Source: Legionella jordanis (GTDB lineage Bacteria; Pseudomonadota; Gammaproteobacteria; Legionellales; Legionellaceae). Taken from it: a stretch of 64,000 nucleotides of DNA. The stretch covers positions 826,501 to 890,500 of the forward strand of contig NZ_LR134383.1 in the NCBI RefSeq assembly GCF_900637635.1. The letters are read 5' to 3'. The notes beneath the pieces were generated by a model. The model was not told where the DNA came from and did no database searches. It was given only the letters and a program-made list of their open reading frames with translations. This document shows, one piece after another, positions 1 to 11,015 of this stretch. The translations under genes were made by a program, and so were the position numbers. Each line of letters begins with the position of its first letter. Within the stretch, counting starts at the first letter, position 1.

Positions 1-115
1 TCTGCTATTATCGAGCCGCACTTATCTTTGTCTGTTGCATGAGCATTCACTCAATTAGTCGCAGGCTAAAGTGAGAAAGTCGGTTCGTATACTCTTTCAC
101 AACTAGGAGAATACT

Positions 116-874
116 GTGTTTGTAATTACTGGTGGCGGAACTGGAATTGGTCGTGCGCTGGCTAGGGCTTTGGCTGAGCGCGGAAAAAAGGTTTTAATTG
201 TGGGCCGTCGAAAAGAACCTTTAATTGAAACAGCGGCCTTCTCACCCTTGATTGCCTTTCTCTGTGCGGATGTGGCTACCCATGAAGGGAGAGCAAGTGT
301 AGCAGCCGAGTTACAAAATATTATTTCTTTCGCGGGATTAATTCATAATGCTGCAACTATTGAACCCATTGCGCCTATGGCAACCGTTGATGAACATTCA
401 TGGCAACACACCCTGGATACCAATCTCAATGCCCCGTTATTTTTAAGTCAATTACTGCTTGATAAATTAAAGCATGGCCGCGTCTTGCATATTGGTTCAG
501 GAGCAGCTTACTTTCCTATTACAGGCTGGTCAGCATATTGCGTTTCCAAAGCGGCTTTGTCGATGTTAACCCGTTGTTGGCAAATGGAAAGCCGAACAAC
601 TGCCTTTGCGAGTGTTATGCCCGGTATTATTGACACGGACATGCAAGAGATCATTCGTCAAGCCCGCTTTATGGATGAGGAAAAGCGGGAGTTCTTTCTA
701 ACCTTAAAATCAGAAAAGCGCCTCATCTCAACCGAAACAGTGGCTTTATTTTTAAGCTGGCTGCTGCTTGATGTGAGCAAAGAGCAATTCATCTCGCAAG
801 AGTGGGACATTTACGATAAAAGCCACCATAACTCTTGGCTTGTTGAGCCTCATCAAGTTCCAGAGTTGGAGTAA
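116..874 (+). CDS. Short-chain dehydrogenase/reductase (SDR)
   Basis: Classical SDR of 252 aa, a cytosolic NAD(P)-dependent oxidoreductase whose substrate cannot be read from the sequence. The N-terminal Rossmann motif TGGGTGIG lies at residues 5-12, an HNAA variant of the NNAG motif at 77-80, the catalytic Ser near 128, and the YxxxK pair is Tyr141/Lys145. The start is GTG with AGGAGA about 6 nt upstream; no ATG fits the Rossmann N-terminus better. Two bases separate it from hutI on the same strand, so the two are probably co-transcribed, but a role in histidine breakdown is only suggested by that position. Confidence 0.88.
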   Translation: MFVITGGGTGIGRALARALAERGKKVLIVGRRKEPLIETAAFSPLIAFLCADVATHEGRASVAAELQNIISFAGLIHNAATIEPIAPMATVDEHSWQHTLDTNLNAPLFLSQLLLDKLKHGRVLHIGSGAAYFPITGWSAYCVSKAALSMLTRCWQMESRTTAFASVMPGIIDTDMQEIIRQARFMDEEKREFFLTLKSEKRLISTETVALFLSWLLLDVSKEQFISQEWDIYDKSHHNSWLVEPHQVPELE

Positions 875-876
875 GG

Positions 877-2091
877 ATGCAAGCTTGCGACCGTCTCTTA
901 TTGAATGCGAAAACCTTAAGCGCCCAAGGTGAAGAACTCCCTCAACAGGCCATTGCTATCGCTAATGGTTTAATTGCCTGGTGTGGCCCTATGATGGACT
1001 TGCCCCAGGAATACATACAACATGCAACGGCTATTCATGAATGTGAGAATGAGCTGGTTACACCTGGACTTATCGATTGTCATACCCATTTAGTCTATGC
1101 TGGCGACCGCGCCCATGAATTCAGGTTGCGCCTGGAAGGCAAAACTTATGCTGAGATTGCGCAATCAGGTGGTGGAATCTTATCGACAGTCAAGCAAACA
1201 CGCGCTGCTTCTTTAGGAGAACTGATTGAGCAATCCTTGCCGAGGATTTTGGCCATGCGGGCTCAGGGTGTCACGACAGTAGAAATTAAGTCGGGCTATG
1301 GTCTGGATTTAAAAAATGAAATCAAAATGCTTAGGGCGGCAAAGGAGTTGGGTAGTTTAAGTGGCCTTCGTGTTTGTACGACTTTTCTCGGCGCCCATTG
1401 CGTGCCACCTGAGTTTCAAACTGATGCCCAATCCTATGTCAATTTTTTATGCGCGGAACTAATTCCTGCTATTGCTGACTCAGGCCTGGCTGATGCAGTG
1501 GATGTGTTTTGTGAGTCGATTGCCTTTAATCTGTCGCAAACGGAACAAATTTTTCAAAAAGCCCAGGATTGTTCTTTAGCCATCAAATGTCATGCTGAGC
1601 AACTCTCCAATTTGGGTGCAAGCAAATTGGCGGCACGCTATTCAGCATTGTCTTGCGATCACCTGGAGTTCCTGGATGCCGAAGGTGCTGCTGAAATGGC
1701 TCAAAGTGGTACTGTGGCAGTTCTTCTACCTGGGGCTTTTTATTTTTTAAAAGAAAATCGCAAGCCTCCGATTGAATTGCTAAGAGAAAAATCCGTGGGT
1801 ATTGCCATTGCAACGGATGCCAACCCAGGTTCATCGCCCACGACGTCTTTACCTCTAATGATGAATATGGCTTGTCAACTGTTTAATCTTGGAATAGCTG
1901 AAGCCTGGTCTGCTGTTACTTATCAAGCAGCCAGGGCTCTCGGATTGGCCGGTCAAATTGGCGAAATTGCCGTAGGGAAGGCGGCGGATTTGGTTCGCTG
2001 GTCAGTCACTGATAGTTCTGCACTTTGTTATTATTTTGGTCATCAAATTGAGCACAGCAGTATGATTGCTGGTGAATGGTTAAGTCAATAA
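877..2091 (+). CDS. hutI: Imidazolonepropionase
   Basis: Amidohydrolase of 404 aa, the usual HutI length. It hydrolyses 4-imidazolone-5-propanoate to N-formimino-L-glutamate, the third step of histidine degradation, in the cytosol. The metal-binding HTH motif is at His69/His71 ([12 protein letters not shown]). Further family blocks follow: [13 protein letters not shown] near 168-180, KCHAEQL, and the late [11 protein letters not shown] with the metal-ligand Asp. No hutH or hutU is in the window, so the rest of the pathway must lie elsewhere or be missing. It follows the SDR gene by 2 nt. Confidence 0.95.
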   Translation: MQACDRLLLNAKTLSAQGEELPQQAIAIANGLIAWCGPMMDLPQEYIQHATAIHECENELVTPGLIDCHTHLVYAGDRAHEFRLRLEGKTYAEIAQSGGGILSTVKQTRAASLGELIEQSLPRILAMRAQGVTTVEIKSGYGLDLKNEIKMLRAAKELGSLSGLRVCTTFLGAHCVPPEFQTDAQSYVNFLCAELIPAIADSGLADAVDVFCESIAFNLSQTEQIFQKAQDCSLAIKCHAEQLSNLGASKLAARYSALSCDHLEFLDAEGAAEMAQSGTVAVLLPGAFYFLKENRKPPIELLREKSVGIAIATDANPGSSPTTSLPLMMNMACQLFNLGIAEAWSAVTYQAARALGLAGQIGEIAVGKAADLVRWSVTDSSALCYYFGHQIEHSSMIAGEWLSQ

Positions 2092-2109
2092 AACATTAGG
2101 AGCAACAGA

Positions 2110-2790
2110 ATGCAAAAAAATATATTGGCTGCGATTGTAATTTTTAGCTGTTTCTTTTCTACAGTTTGGGCAAACGAACCCAAAACTGTTGCGGTGAAAA
2201 AAGAAACAAACACGTTTGATCTCGATCTTAAGTACCCGCAAGGTTTTGCGAATGAAACAATCGATGAGACGGTGAAGAAATTCATCAATGAAACACAACA
2301 GGCCGACGCCAATCCCGATGCAAACGAGGATGTTAATGCTCCTGGGAAAAACAGTCTTTATGTTGATTATAAAATTAAATTTCAAACCAAAACTGCAGTG
2401 AGCTTGTTGTTTACTGTTTCAGTCAATCACCGCGGAGCGGCACATCCAAATAACAGCGTTAAAACTTTTAATTTCCTTAATGGCCAAGAAATCAGTTTGT
2501 CCGACTTGTTCAAGTCAGACAGTAACTACTTGAAAAAAATCTCAACTTTGAGTCGGGCTGAGCTCATTAAGAAAAAAATATCGGATGACAATTGGATCAT
2601 CAGTGGCACCAGCCCCAAAGAAGACAACTACCGAAACTGGTATTTCACTGAAAAGGGTTTAACCATTGTTTTTGACACCTATCAAGTTGCTGCTTACGTA
2701 TATGGCCCACAAGAAATTGAAATTGCAAAACCCACGTTGATACATCTTTTACGCCCCGAAATAGCCAAATTGGTGTGGGGTAATGCATGA
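2110..2790 (+). CDS. Secreted DUF4163/DUF3298 (RsiV-like) protein
   Basis: Protein of 226 aa with a signal peptide (hydrophobic residues 5-19, likely cleavage after VWA, about 21). The mature part resembles the DUF4163 plus DUF3298 pair seen in RsiV-like extracellular domains. The block NHRGAAHPNN, then a FNFLNGQEISLSDLF segment and a C-terminal FDTYQVAAYVYGPQEI stretch are typical. In RsiV this fold binds lysozyme, but here there is no anti-sigma domain or transmembrane helix, so the ligand is unknown. AGGAG precedes the ATG. Its last four bases overlap the OPT transporter start (ATGA), which points to translational coupling. Confidence 0.75.
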   Translation: MQKNILAAIVIFSCFFSTVWANEPKTVAVKKETNTFDLDLKYPQGFANETIDETVKKFINETQQADANPDANEDVNAPGKNSLYVDYKIKFQTKTAVSLLFTVSVNHRGAAHPNNSVKTFNFLNGQEISLSDLFKSDSNYLKKISTLSRAELIKKKISDDNWIISGTSPKEDNYRNWYFTEKGLTIVFDTYQVAAYVYGPQEIEIAKPTLIHLLRPEIAKLVWGNA

Positions 2791-4793
2791 ACGAAACCGC
2801 TCCTTTTATCAGTGCGGATAAAAAAATCGCCGAATTAACGGTTCGCAGTATCATTTTAGCCGTCATTCTTACTGTTTTATTGGCTTTATCCAATGCCTAT
2901 CTGGCTTTAAAACTGGGTATTTTGACGTCAGCTTCTATTCCTGCGGCCATTATTTCAATGGGGGTTTTACGTTTTTTTAAAAACGCTACCATTCTTGAAA
3001 ACAATGCAGTGCAAACAGCCGCATCAGCGGGTGAAGCGGTTGCGGGTGGTATTGTTTATACCATCCCTGCGCTGGTCATCATTCGCTATTGGGATGGCTT
3101 TGATTACCTAACTAATTTTTTTATTGCAGCAATTGGAGGAATTCTTGGTGTTTTATTTTCCATCCCTTTAAGGAGGGTTTTGGTCAATGAACCGATTTTA
3201 AGATTCCCCGAAGGAAAAGCCATTGCCGAGGTTTTAAAATCATCAGCCGAGAAAGCTGGTATTCGCGACATCTTTCTTGGTGGAGCCGTGGGGGCTTTTC
3301 TCGAGCTTTTGCAAACTGGTTTTAAGGTCGTTGCCAACAGTTGGAGCTATTGGTTTACATTTAAACGATCGCTGTTTGGTTTTGGAATTGGTTTTTCTGC
3401 GACCATGATTGGAGCTGGCTATTTAGTGGGTCATGAGATGGCAATCAGTATTTTCCTTGGTGCCATCATTTCCTGGTTGATTGCCATGCCCATTGTCAGC
3501 CAGTTTTATCCTCAATTTATTGAGCAATACAGCCCCGATCAGGCATCTGTCTTCCTTTGGAACAGCGAAATGCGTTATTTGGGTATAGGGGCAATGCTGT
3601 TTGCTGGTACCTGGACTTTTCTTAAGTTAGTAAGACCATTATTGAAAAGCATGAGCCTATCCTTTTCTGCCTTTATGGCAAAGAGCCATTCAGAAAAGCA
3701 ACTTCCGCGAACAGATAAAGACATACCCATGCCTTTTATTCTGATCGCTGTTTTAATCATGGCTGCAGTTCTTTTCTTGTTTTTCCAATTTATTTTCCCC
3801 TTGGAAGAAGTGGGTTTTGATGGTGATTTTGCGCCCAGCGTTGTTTTCGGTGGCGTTTTATATGTGTTGATTATAGGTTTTCTGTTTTCTGTGATTACTG
3901 CTTATTTTTCGGGAATGGTCGGTGTGACTGCAAGCCCGGGAAGTTCTGTAGTTATTGCAGGCATGTTATTTGCGGCTTGGGTGTTGTTGACCGCGATGAA
4001 CCATTTTTTCCCTTTGCCCCTCAGCAATGGCCAAATTAGGGCAGCTGAAGCCATTACCATCGTTATTGGTTCAGTGGTCACTGGTATTGCGGCTATTGCC
4101 AATGATAATACTCAAGATTTGAAAGTGGGACAACTCGTTGGAGCAACACCCTGGAAACAACAAGTCATGCTTTTACTTGGAGTGGTCATTTCCTCTTTAG
4201 TAATCCCTCCGGTCATGCAGATTTTATTTGATGTTTACGGCATAGCAGGCGTTATGCCTCATGAGGGAATGGATCCAAGTCAATCACTACCTGCTCCTAC
4301 AGCCGCTTTGATGGCCGCAATCACCGAGGCAGTATTTCGCAATACACTGCCATGGATGATGATGTTTTTTGGTGCGGCAATCATTTTGTTGATTATTCTC
4401 TGCAATCGCTTATTCCAGTTAGAACGCGTGATTAAACTATCAATTCTTGGCATTGCAATAGGGATGTATTTGCCATTGGCTTCTTCATTCCCATTATTTT
4501 TGGGAGGAATGATTGCTTTAGTTGTGCAATGGCGACTAAATAAACGTCGTTTGGATGAAGAGGAAAAAATCCATCGCAAACAACGTGGCGTCCTCATCGC
4601 TTGTGGTTTAGTTGCCGGCTCGGCTTTAATTGATGTAATACTGGCTATTCCATTTTCAATTTTGCAAACTCCCGATGCACTTAACCTTGTTGGTCAAGGT
4701 TGGACCCCCTATGGCATCCTGCTTGCCGTAATTTCCACTCTATCCCTGGCTATCTGGATAGGTAATCGCGTTTGCCAAAAGAGCTTAAATTAA
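2787..4793 (+). CDS. OPT family oligopeptide transporter
   Basis: Polytopic inner-membrane protein of 668 aa with many hydrophobic segments spread over its whole length, typical of prokaryotic OPT transporters that import oligopeptides or metal conjugates using the proton gradient. Family-like features are the early NNAVQTAASAGEAVAGG stretch, the LRFPEGKAIAEVL loop and the later ANDNTQDLKVGQLVGATPWKQQ segment. It overlaps the upstream RsiV-like gene by 4 nt. Substrate cannot be assigned. A GC-rich hairpin follows the stop codon. Confidence 0.9.
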   Translation: MNETAPFISADKKIAELTVRSIILAVILTVLLALSNAYLALKLGILTSASIPAAIISMGVLRFFKNATILENNAVQTAASAGEAVAGGIVYTIPALVIIRYWDGFDYLTNFFIAAIGGILGVLFSIPLRRVLVNEPILRFPEGKAIAEVLKSSAEKAGIRDIFLGGAVGAFLELLQTGFKVVANSWSYWFTFKRSLFGFGIGFSATMIGAGYLVGHEMAISIFLGAIISWLIAMPIVSQFYPQFIEQYSPDQASVFLWNSEMRYLGIGAMLFAGTWTFLKLVRPLLKSMSLSFSAFMAKSHSEKQLPRTDKDIPMPFILIAVLIMAAVLFLFFQFIFPLEEVGFDGDFAPSVVFGGVLYVLIIGFLFSVITAYFSGMVGVTASPGSSVVIAGMLFAAWVLLTAMNHFFPLPLSNGQIRAAEAITIVIGSVVTGIAAIANDNTQDLKVGQLVGATPWKQQVMLLLGVVISSLVIPPVMQILFDVYGIAGVMPHEGMDPSQSLPAPTAALMAAITEAVFRNTLPWMMMFFGAAIILLIILCNRLFQLERVIKLSILGIAIGMYLPLASSFPLFLGGMIALVVQWRLNKRRLDEEEKIHRKQRGVLIACGLVAGSALIDVILAIPFSILQTPDALNLVGQGWTPYGILLAVISTLSLAIWIGNRVCQKSLN

Positions 4794-4800
4794 TTGCTGA

Positions 4801-4817
4801 GGGCCGCATTGCGGCCC
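4801..4817 (+). terminator. GC hairpin after the OPT transporter
   Basis: A perfect 7-bp stem (GGGCCGC / GCGGCCC, loop ATT) begins 7 nt after the transporter stop. There is no T run downstream, so it may protect the 3' end or need Rho rather than act as a strong intrinsic terminator. Confidence 0.4.
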
Positions 4818-4944
4818 ACGTCGCTGTGTATCAAAGGATGATGGCTGCCTAAGCAGAAGACTAGGCTGAATGAAGGAAATGAGGATTATTGAAATTTCCA
4901 ACTTACTTAAAAGATTTATTCACAAAGGATTGGATTGAGCGAAA

Positions 4945-4963
4945 GCAAGGTTTAAAGCCTTGC
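4945..4963 (-). terminator. Weak hairpin downstream of valS
   Basis: On the minus strand, 15 nt after the valS stop, GCAAGG and CCTTGC form a 6-bp stem around a 7-nt loop, followed by TTTCG. The U tract is short, so it would be a weak terminator at best. Confidence 0.35.
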
Positions 4964-4977
4964 TTCCTTAAGGAAAA

Positions 4978-7743
4978 CTAGAGGGATTCAACCGTTTTTT
5001 TATGCTCCAGCAACTTGTCTTTAGCAATTTTGGCTTGTGCAAGCTTGTCTTGTTCCTTGGCGATAATTTCCGCTGGAGCATTATCTATAAACTTAGCATT
5101 ACCAAGCTTGTTTTCTGCGAGAGAAATGTCTTTATCCAGCTTGGCTAACTCTTTGCTTAATCGCGATAATTCCGCTTCCTTGTCGATTAAACCTGCCATA
5201 GGTATGAGCAGTTCAAGATCACCTACCACCGCAGTGGCAGATACGGGGGTGGTATCCGCTTCTTCCATGCAATGGATATGAGTTAATTTGCTTAAAGACA
5301 GCAAAGTACTGCGATATTTCTCGACACGGGCTTTGATGGTTTCATTCGCGTTCTTTAAGTAAAGCGGAATAAGCTTGGCTGGAGAAATAGTCATTTCACT
5401 GCGGATGGTGCGCACGGATTGAATTACGGTTTTGAGCCAGGATATTTCTTCTTCAACTTCAGGGTTAATAAACTCTCGATTTACCTCAGGATAGGCACTA
5501 AGCATAATGGTTTCACCATTCATGCTGGTTAGTTTACTAGTCCGTTGCCAAATTTCTTCGGTAATGAAAGGTATAATTGGATGTAGAAGTTTTAGAATTT
5601 GATCCAGCACATGAATTAAGGTACGGCGAGTCCCTCTCTTCATTGAACCTAATGCCTGATTATCGTAGAGCACAGATTTTGATAATTCCAGATACCAATC
5701 GCAGTACTCATGCCATACGAATTCATAGAGAGTATTCGCCAATAAATCAAAACGATAAGTCTCAAAATAATGATGAACTTGTTCTATCGCTCGCTGTAAT
5801 TTAGATAGTATCCATTGATCGGCTGGGCTGTATTGAAAAGCACCATCACCAAAATCAACTTGCTCTTCGTCGGTGTTTTGCAAAACATAACGAGAGGCAT
5901 TCCACAATTTATTGCAAAAATTGCGATAGCCTTCAACACGGCCCATGTCGAAACGCACATTTCTACCCGTTGACGCCAGGGAGCAGAAGGTAAATCGTAG
6001 AGCATCACTTCCAAAGGCAGCGATGCCTTCTGGAAACTCCTTGCGCGTTGCCTTTGCAATCTTGTTGCGCACTGAGTTCAACATCAGGTTGGACGTTCGT
6101 TTGGCAACCAGGCTTTCAAGATCAATGCCATCAATGATGTCGATGGGATCAAGCACATTGCCTTTGGATTTAGACATCTTTTGACCTTCGCTATCGCGAA
6201 TCAGTCCTGTGATAAACACATCCTTAAATGGAACCTTACCTGTAAACTTAAGGCCCATCATGATCATGCGGGCAACCCAAAAGAAAATAATATCAAATCC
6301 AGTTACGAGAACGGATGTGGGGTAGAATTGCTCAAATTCCGGCGTTTTTTCTGGCCATCCCAGAGTAGAAAAAGGCCATAATGAAGAAGAAAACCAGGTA
6401 TCGAGGACATCTTCATCTTGCTTTAGAGTTACAGAATCATCCAGCTTGTATTTAAACCGCACATCATTTTCACTGTAGCCAACATAGACATGGCCATGGC
6501 TATCGTACCAGGCTGGTATCCGATGTCCCCACCAGAGTTGACGGCTAATGCACCAATCTTCAATATTCTCCATCCATTGGTAATAGGTTTTTGTCCAATT
6601 TTCTGGGATAAAACGTATTTCTCCCTTTCTGACCACTTCAATGGCCGGTTCCGCCAGAGATTTAATTTTGACATACCACTGATCAGTCAGTAGAGGTTCA
6701 ATGATTACGCCGGATTTCTCGCCACGAGGAACTTTTAACTTATGGGGTTCTGTCTTTACCAGCAAACCGGCATTTTCCAAATCTTGAATGATCTGCTCGC
6801 GGGCAACGAACCGATCCATGCCTTGATAGTTAACCGGTGCATTTTTGTTAATCGTGGCTTTTTTGGTCAAGATGTTGATCAAGGGCAGCTTATGTCTTTT
6901 GCCGATTTCATGATCATTAAAATCATGTGCCGGAGTTATTTTGACACAACCGCTTCCAAATTCTTGTTCAACGTATTCATCAGCAATAATGGGAATGATG
7001 CGATCAGTCAGTGGTAAACGGATTTGCTTGCCGATAAGGTGTTTGTAGCGGGCGTCTTCGGGATGGACGGCAACGGCTGTATCCCCTAACATGGTTTCAG
7101 GCCTGGTAGTGGCAACCACCAGGAATTCATCGGAGTCCATCAAAGGATAGCGGATGTGCCATAAGAAGCCATCTTCTTCCTCTGAAATAACCTCTAAATC
7201 GGATACGGCTGTACCCAATTTTGGATCCCAATTGACTAAGCGGGTACCACGATAGATTAGACCTTCATCATAAAGCTGAACAAATACTTTTTGTACCGCG
7301 GCGGATAAACCCTCATCCATGGTAAAGCGTTCACGTGACCAGTCCACAGAGGAGCCAATGCGCCGCATTTGCTTGGTGATTTGATTTCCTGATTCCTCTT
7401 TCCAGCGCCAAACCCGTTCCAGAAATTGCTCACGAGACATTTCTCGGCGGGACATGCCTTCGGCTTCAAGCTGTCGTTCGACAACGAGTTGGGTGGATAT
7501 CCCTGCGTGGTCAGTGCCAGGCTGCCAAAGGGTTTTGTCGCCGCGCATTCGGTGATAGCGGATTAAAGCATCCATCAGGGTGTTTTGAAATCCGTGTCCC
7601 ATGTGCAAACTGCCGGTAACATTCGGAGGTGGCAGCATGATGCAATAACTTCTACCATCGCCATGTGGTACAAAGTAATTGTGGCTTTCCCAATTTTCAT
7701 AACATGCTTGCTCAATCGCATGCGGGGAGTAAGTCTTTTCCAT
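4978..7743 (-). CDS. valS: Valyl-tRNA synthetase
   Basis: Class I aminoacyl-tRNA synthetase of 921 aa that charges tRNA-Val and edits threonine. The HIGH-type motif is HMGH at residues 47-50, after the PPPNVTGSL lead-in. The KMSKS loop is in [14 protein letters not shown]. The CP1 editing domain carries [17 protein letters not shown]. The C-terminus has the valine-specific anticodon-binding region and a coiled-coil arm (about 855-921). Length and order are complete. It lies 97 nt downstream of the RND pump gene on the same strand and may be read from its own promoter in that gap. Confidence 0.97.
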   Translation of the reverse strand: MEKTYSPHAIEQACYENWESHNYFVPHGDGRSYCIMLPPPNVTGSLHMGHGFQNTLMDALIRYHRMRGDKTLWQPGTDHAGISTQLVVERQLEAEGMSRREMSREQFLERVWRWKEESGNQITKQMRRIGSSVDWSRERFTMDEGLSAAVQKVFVQLYDEGLIYRGTRLVNWDPKLGTAVSDLEVISEEEDGFLWHIRYPLMDSDEFLVVATTRPETMLGDTAVAVHPEDARYKHLIGKQIRLPLTDRIIPIIADEYVEQEFGSGCVKITPAHDFNDHEIGKRHKLPLINILTKKATINKNAPVNYQGMDRFVAREQIIQDLENAGLLVKTEPHKLKVPRGEKSGVIIEPLLTDQWYVKIKSLAEPAIEVVRKGEIRFIPENWTKTYYQWMENIEDWCISRQLWWGHRIPAWYDSHGHVYVGYSENDVRFKYKLDDSVTLKQDEDVLDTWFSSSLWPFSTLGWPEKTPEFEQFYPTSVLVTGFDIIFFWVARMIMMGLKFTGKVPFKDVFITGLIRDSEGQKMSKSKGNVLDPIDIIDGIDLESLVAKRTSNLMLNSVRNKIAKATRKEFPEGIAAFGSDALRFTFCSLASTGRNVRFDMGRVEGYRNFCNKLWNASRYVLQNTDEEQVDFGDGAFQYSPADQWILSKLQRAIEQVHHYFETYRFDLLANTLYEFVWHEYCDWYLELSKSVLYDNQALGSMKRGTRRTLIHVLDQILKLLHPIIPFITEEIWQRTSKLTSMNGETIMLSAYPEVNREFINPEVEEEISWLKTVIQSVRTIRSEMTISPAKLIPLYLKNANETIKARVEKYRSTLLSLSKLTHIHCMEEADTTPVSATAVVGDLELLIPMAGLIDKEAELSRLSKELAKLDKDISLAENKLGNAKFIDNAPAEIIAKEQDKLAQAKIAKDKLLEHKKTVESL

Positions 7744-7840
7744 GTTTAAACCTGTACAAATAAATTTGCGAATTTTATCACATTCTGATGAACGAAATCA
7801 CCGCTTGCCATGGAACATTGCTCGCAGGCCACTCAGCAGC

Positions 7841-10800
7841 CTACATCTTTGGCTGCGGAGTAATTTCCTTCATAACCGCCTGCTGTTCAATGTCATCATC
7901 ATGTCGGTGATCAGCGGCCAGGTAAGTATACATGGTTGGTACAACAAACAGTGTAAATCCTGTACCAATTAATAATCCCATGGCTATGACAAGGCCGATA
8001 TCAAAGCGACTTACGGCACCGGCGCCGCTTGCTATCAGCAGAGGGATGACCCCAAATACCATGGCGGCGGTAGTCATCAGAATAGGGCGTAAACGAATGC
8101 CGGCTGCTTCTTCCACCGCTGCTCTGCGGTCTAAATTTTTTTCACGCTGCAATTGATTGGCGAAGTCCACAATTAAGATACCGTGCTTGCTGATTAATCC
8201 TATCAGTGTAATTAATCCTACCTGAGTGTAGATGTTGATGCTTGCAGCACCCAAATTTAAGGGTATTAAAGCGCCACAAATAGACATAGGGACACTAATT
8301 AGGATAATTAAAGGATCCCTAAAGCTTTCATATTGAGCTGAAAGAACTAGAAAAATAACAATAATGGCCATAAAGAAAGCCAAAATTAGGGCACTGCCCT
8401 CTTGAATAAATTGCCGGGATTGGCCGCCGTAATCAATAGAGAAGCCTTTTGGCAAAACATCCTGCGCCTGTTCTTTAAGGAAATCCAAGCCCTGACCTAA
8501 AGTAGTGCCAGGCATCATGACCCCCTGAATCGTGGCTGAGTTCAATTGTTGGAAGTGGCTCAAGGCATTGGGTTGAACTTTTTCTTTTGCATTGACTACA
8601 GTCGATAAAGGAACCATTGTGCCTTCTGCCGTTCGCAAATAAATGCTTCCTAATTGAGAAGGATTTAAGCGAAATCGCCGGTCTAATTGCGGGATAACTT
8701 GATAGCTTCGACCCTGTAAATTGAAGTAATTAATGTAATTACCGGATAAGGCGCTGGTTAAGCTACTACCGATGGCTTGCATATCAAGCCCCATATCGGA
8801 AGCTTTTGAACGATTGATGGAAAAATCCACTTCAGGTTGATTGAACTTAAGGCTGTTATCCAAGTAGATGAATAATCCGCTTTTTTGAGCCTTATCCAAC
8901 AACTTGTTAGACACATCGAATAAAGTTTGGAAATCATTCGTGGTTTTGATTACAAATTGAATGGGTGTACCACTACCGCCACCTGGTAAAGGAGGAGGAA
9001 TCACGGCGAAAGATTTAAGCCCGGCGACTTCATCCAACTTTTGCTGCAGAGGCTCTTTCAGTGCAAATTGACTCTTACTGCGCTTATCCCAGGGTTTTAA
9101 TACCATTCCTGAAACAGGGGCTGCCATGTTCACAGTAAAATAATGGTCGGTTTCCGGAAAACTTTTATAAATGGCATCAAATGGCTTGGTGAATGCTTCG
9201 ATGTAATTAATGGTCGCATATTGTGGTGCTGTTCCCACAACGAAGAAGAATCCCTGATCTTCCTCAGGTGCCGTTTCCTTAGGAGTAGTACTATACAAAT
9301 AAGGGAGTATTAAAAGGATCACCATAGCCATGAGCAAAATGATAGGACGGGTATCCAGCAAACTGTGCAACATGCGTTGATAACGCAATTTCAAACCGTT
9401 GAATTTTTGATCCAAATAATGGACGAAACGGCCACTGCTGATGTCAGCGGTTAGTAATTTTGAGCACATCATTGGACTTAAGGTGAGGGCAATGATTCCT
9501 GAAATAACGACAGCACTGGCTAGGGTAAAAGCAAATTCCTTAAATAAAGCGCCTGTTAAACCCCCCATGAATCCAATTGGTGCGTACACTGCAGCCAGGG
9601 TAATGGTCATGGCAATAATGGGAGTAGCAATTTCGCGGGCACCAATGAGAGCCCCTTGCAATGGCGTATTGCCTTCCTCAATATGCCTATGGACGTTTTC
9701 GACGACAACGATGGCATCATCAACGACTAAACCAATGGCCAAGACAAATGCCAATAAAGTGAGCAGGTTAATGGAATAACCCAAAAAGAGCATAAATGTG
9801 CAAACACCAATTAATGACAGGGGAATGGTAACCACGGGGATTAAAACGGAACGAATGGAGCCTAAAAATAGGAAAATAACCACAATAACAATCAGGGCCG
9901 CTTCTAGAATGGTTTGTAATACTTCATGAATGGAGGCGCGAATGAAATCGGTGGCATCATAAACAATCGTGCCTGTCAAAGAAGGTGGAAATTGCCGCTG
10001 AATGGAGGGCATGATTTTACGGGCGTCATTAATGACTGTTAATGGGTTTGCGGTGGGTGTAGGGGTAATGGCAATAAAGACTGCTTTCTTCCCATCGAAA
10101 CGGACAGAAGTGTTGTAATCTTGTGAGCCTAATTCAACTTTGGCAATGTCTTGTAAGCGGATGATTGCGCTTTTGTTCGAGCGAACAATTAATTTATTAA
10201 ATTCCTCAACATTGTTTAAATCCGTTTTCGCAGTCATGTTAAGAGCCACGTATTCACCCTTTGTACTTCCCGCAGCAGTTAAAAAGTTGTTGCGCGCCAA
10301 CACTGTTGATACATCGGACGGTGAGACATTCATTGCCGCCATTTTGATGGGATCAAGAAAGATACGCATGGAATAGGTGGCGCCGCCTAAAATTTCAGCC
10401 TTAGCCACTCCATCAACCGTTTGCAGCTGGGGTTGTACAACGCGGATAGCATAATCGGTAATTTGTTGCGGGCTCATTTGAGAGCTGTCAAGGCTAATGT
10501 ACATGAGCGGTGTTGATGTGTCTGAACTCTTGACTATGACGGGTTGCTGAGCCTCCGGAGGCAATTGATTCAATGTTTGCTGCACTTTGCTCATGACATC
10601 GGTGAATGCGACTTGAGGATCGAAATTGAGTTTGATGGTCAAGGTAATTGTACTAAGTCCCTGGTTGCTCGTTGAGGTCATGTAATCAATCCCCTCCGAG
10701 CTCGCAACAGCAGCTTCAAGTGGTGTGGTAATAAAACCGGCGATTAAATTGGCATCAGCGCCTGGATAAGCCGTAGTAATGGTAATCACGGTATTATCCA

Positions 10801-10918
10801 TTTTAGGATATTGTCTGATTTGCATGGTTAAAATCGAGTTCAACCCAAACAGGAAAATCAATAGGCTGATTACTGAGGCAAGAACCGGACGCTTGATGAA
10901 AATGTCTGTAAATTTCAT
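7841..10918 (-). CDS. RND efflux transporter, inner-membrane permease
   Basis: Protein of 1025 aa of the hydrophobe/amphiphile RND type (AcrB/MexF-like) that expels drugs or other amphiphiles by proton antiport. It has an N-terminal transmembrane helix, a large periplasmic loop, a six-helix bundle, then a second copy of the same layout. The proton-relay aspartates are in VVDDAIVVVEN at about residue 400. The late block GLISKHGILIVDFANQL is a family signature. It is preceded on the same strand by the adaptor gene (97 nt), forming a two-gene pump operon without a local outer-membrane channel gene. Confidence 0.95.
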   Translation of the reverse strand: MKFTDIFIKRPVLASVISLLIFLFGLNSILTMQIRQYPKMDNTVITITTAYPGADANLIAGFITTPLEAAVASSEGIDYMTSTSNQGLSTITLTIKLNFDPQVAFTDVMSKVQQTLNQLPPEAQQPVIVKSSDTSTPLMYISLDSSQMSPQQITDYAIRVVQPQLQTVDGVAKAEILGGATYSMRIFLDPIKMAAMNVSPSDVSTVLARNNFLTAAGSTKGEYVALNMTAKTDLNNVEEFNKLIVRSNKSAIIRLQDIAKVELGSQDYNTSVRFDGKKAVFIAITPTPTANPLTVINDARKIMPSIQRQFPPSLTGTIVYDATDFIRASIHEVLQTILEAALIVIVVIFLFLGSIRSVLIPVVTIPLSLIGVCTFMLFLGYSINLLTLLAFVLAIGLVVDDAIVVVENVHRHIEEGNTPLQGALIGAREIATPIIAMTITLAAVYAPIGFMGGLTGALFKEFAFTLASAVVISGIIALTLSPMMCSKLLTADISSGRFVHYLDQKFNGLKLRYQRMLHSLLDTRPIILLMAMVILLILPYLYSTTPKETAPEEDQGFFFVVGTAPQYATINYIEAFTKPFDAIYKSFPETDHYFTVNMAAPVSGMVLKPWDKRSKSQFALKEPLQQKLDEVAGLKSFAVIPPPLPGGGSGTPIQFVIKTTNDFQTLFDVSNKLLDKAQKSGLFIYLDNSLKFNQPEVDFSINRSKASDMGLDMQAIGSSLTSALSGNYINYFNLQGRSYQVIPQLDRRFRLNPSQLGSIYLRTAEGTMVPLSTVVNAKEKVQPNALSHFQQLNSATIQGVMMPGTTLGQGLDFLKEQAQDVLPKGFSIDYGGQSRQFIQEGSALILAFFMAIIVIFLVLSAQYESFRDPLIILISVPMSICGALIPLNLGAASINIYTQVGLITLIGLISKHGILIVDFANQLQREKNLDRRAAVEEAAGIRLRPILMTTAAMVFGVIPLLIASGAGAVSRFDIGLVIAMGLLIGTGFTLFVVPTMYTYLAADHRHDDDIEQQAVMKEITPQPKM

Positions 10919-11015
10919 GATTATCCTGGTAAAACTAAAAAACCACAGCCAATGTCTGTTGACATGGGCTGCTAACTACGAGAAGCCATGCTTCTGCAAA
11001 TTGTCAATGAGTATG

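Noticed and set aside
1583-1834. Reverse-strand open frame inside hutI
   Set aside because: It lies fully within hutI, has no ribosome site and no recognisable motif; it mirrors the codon pattern of the sense gene.
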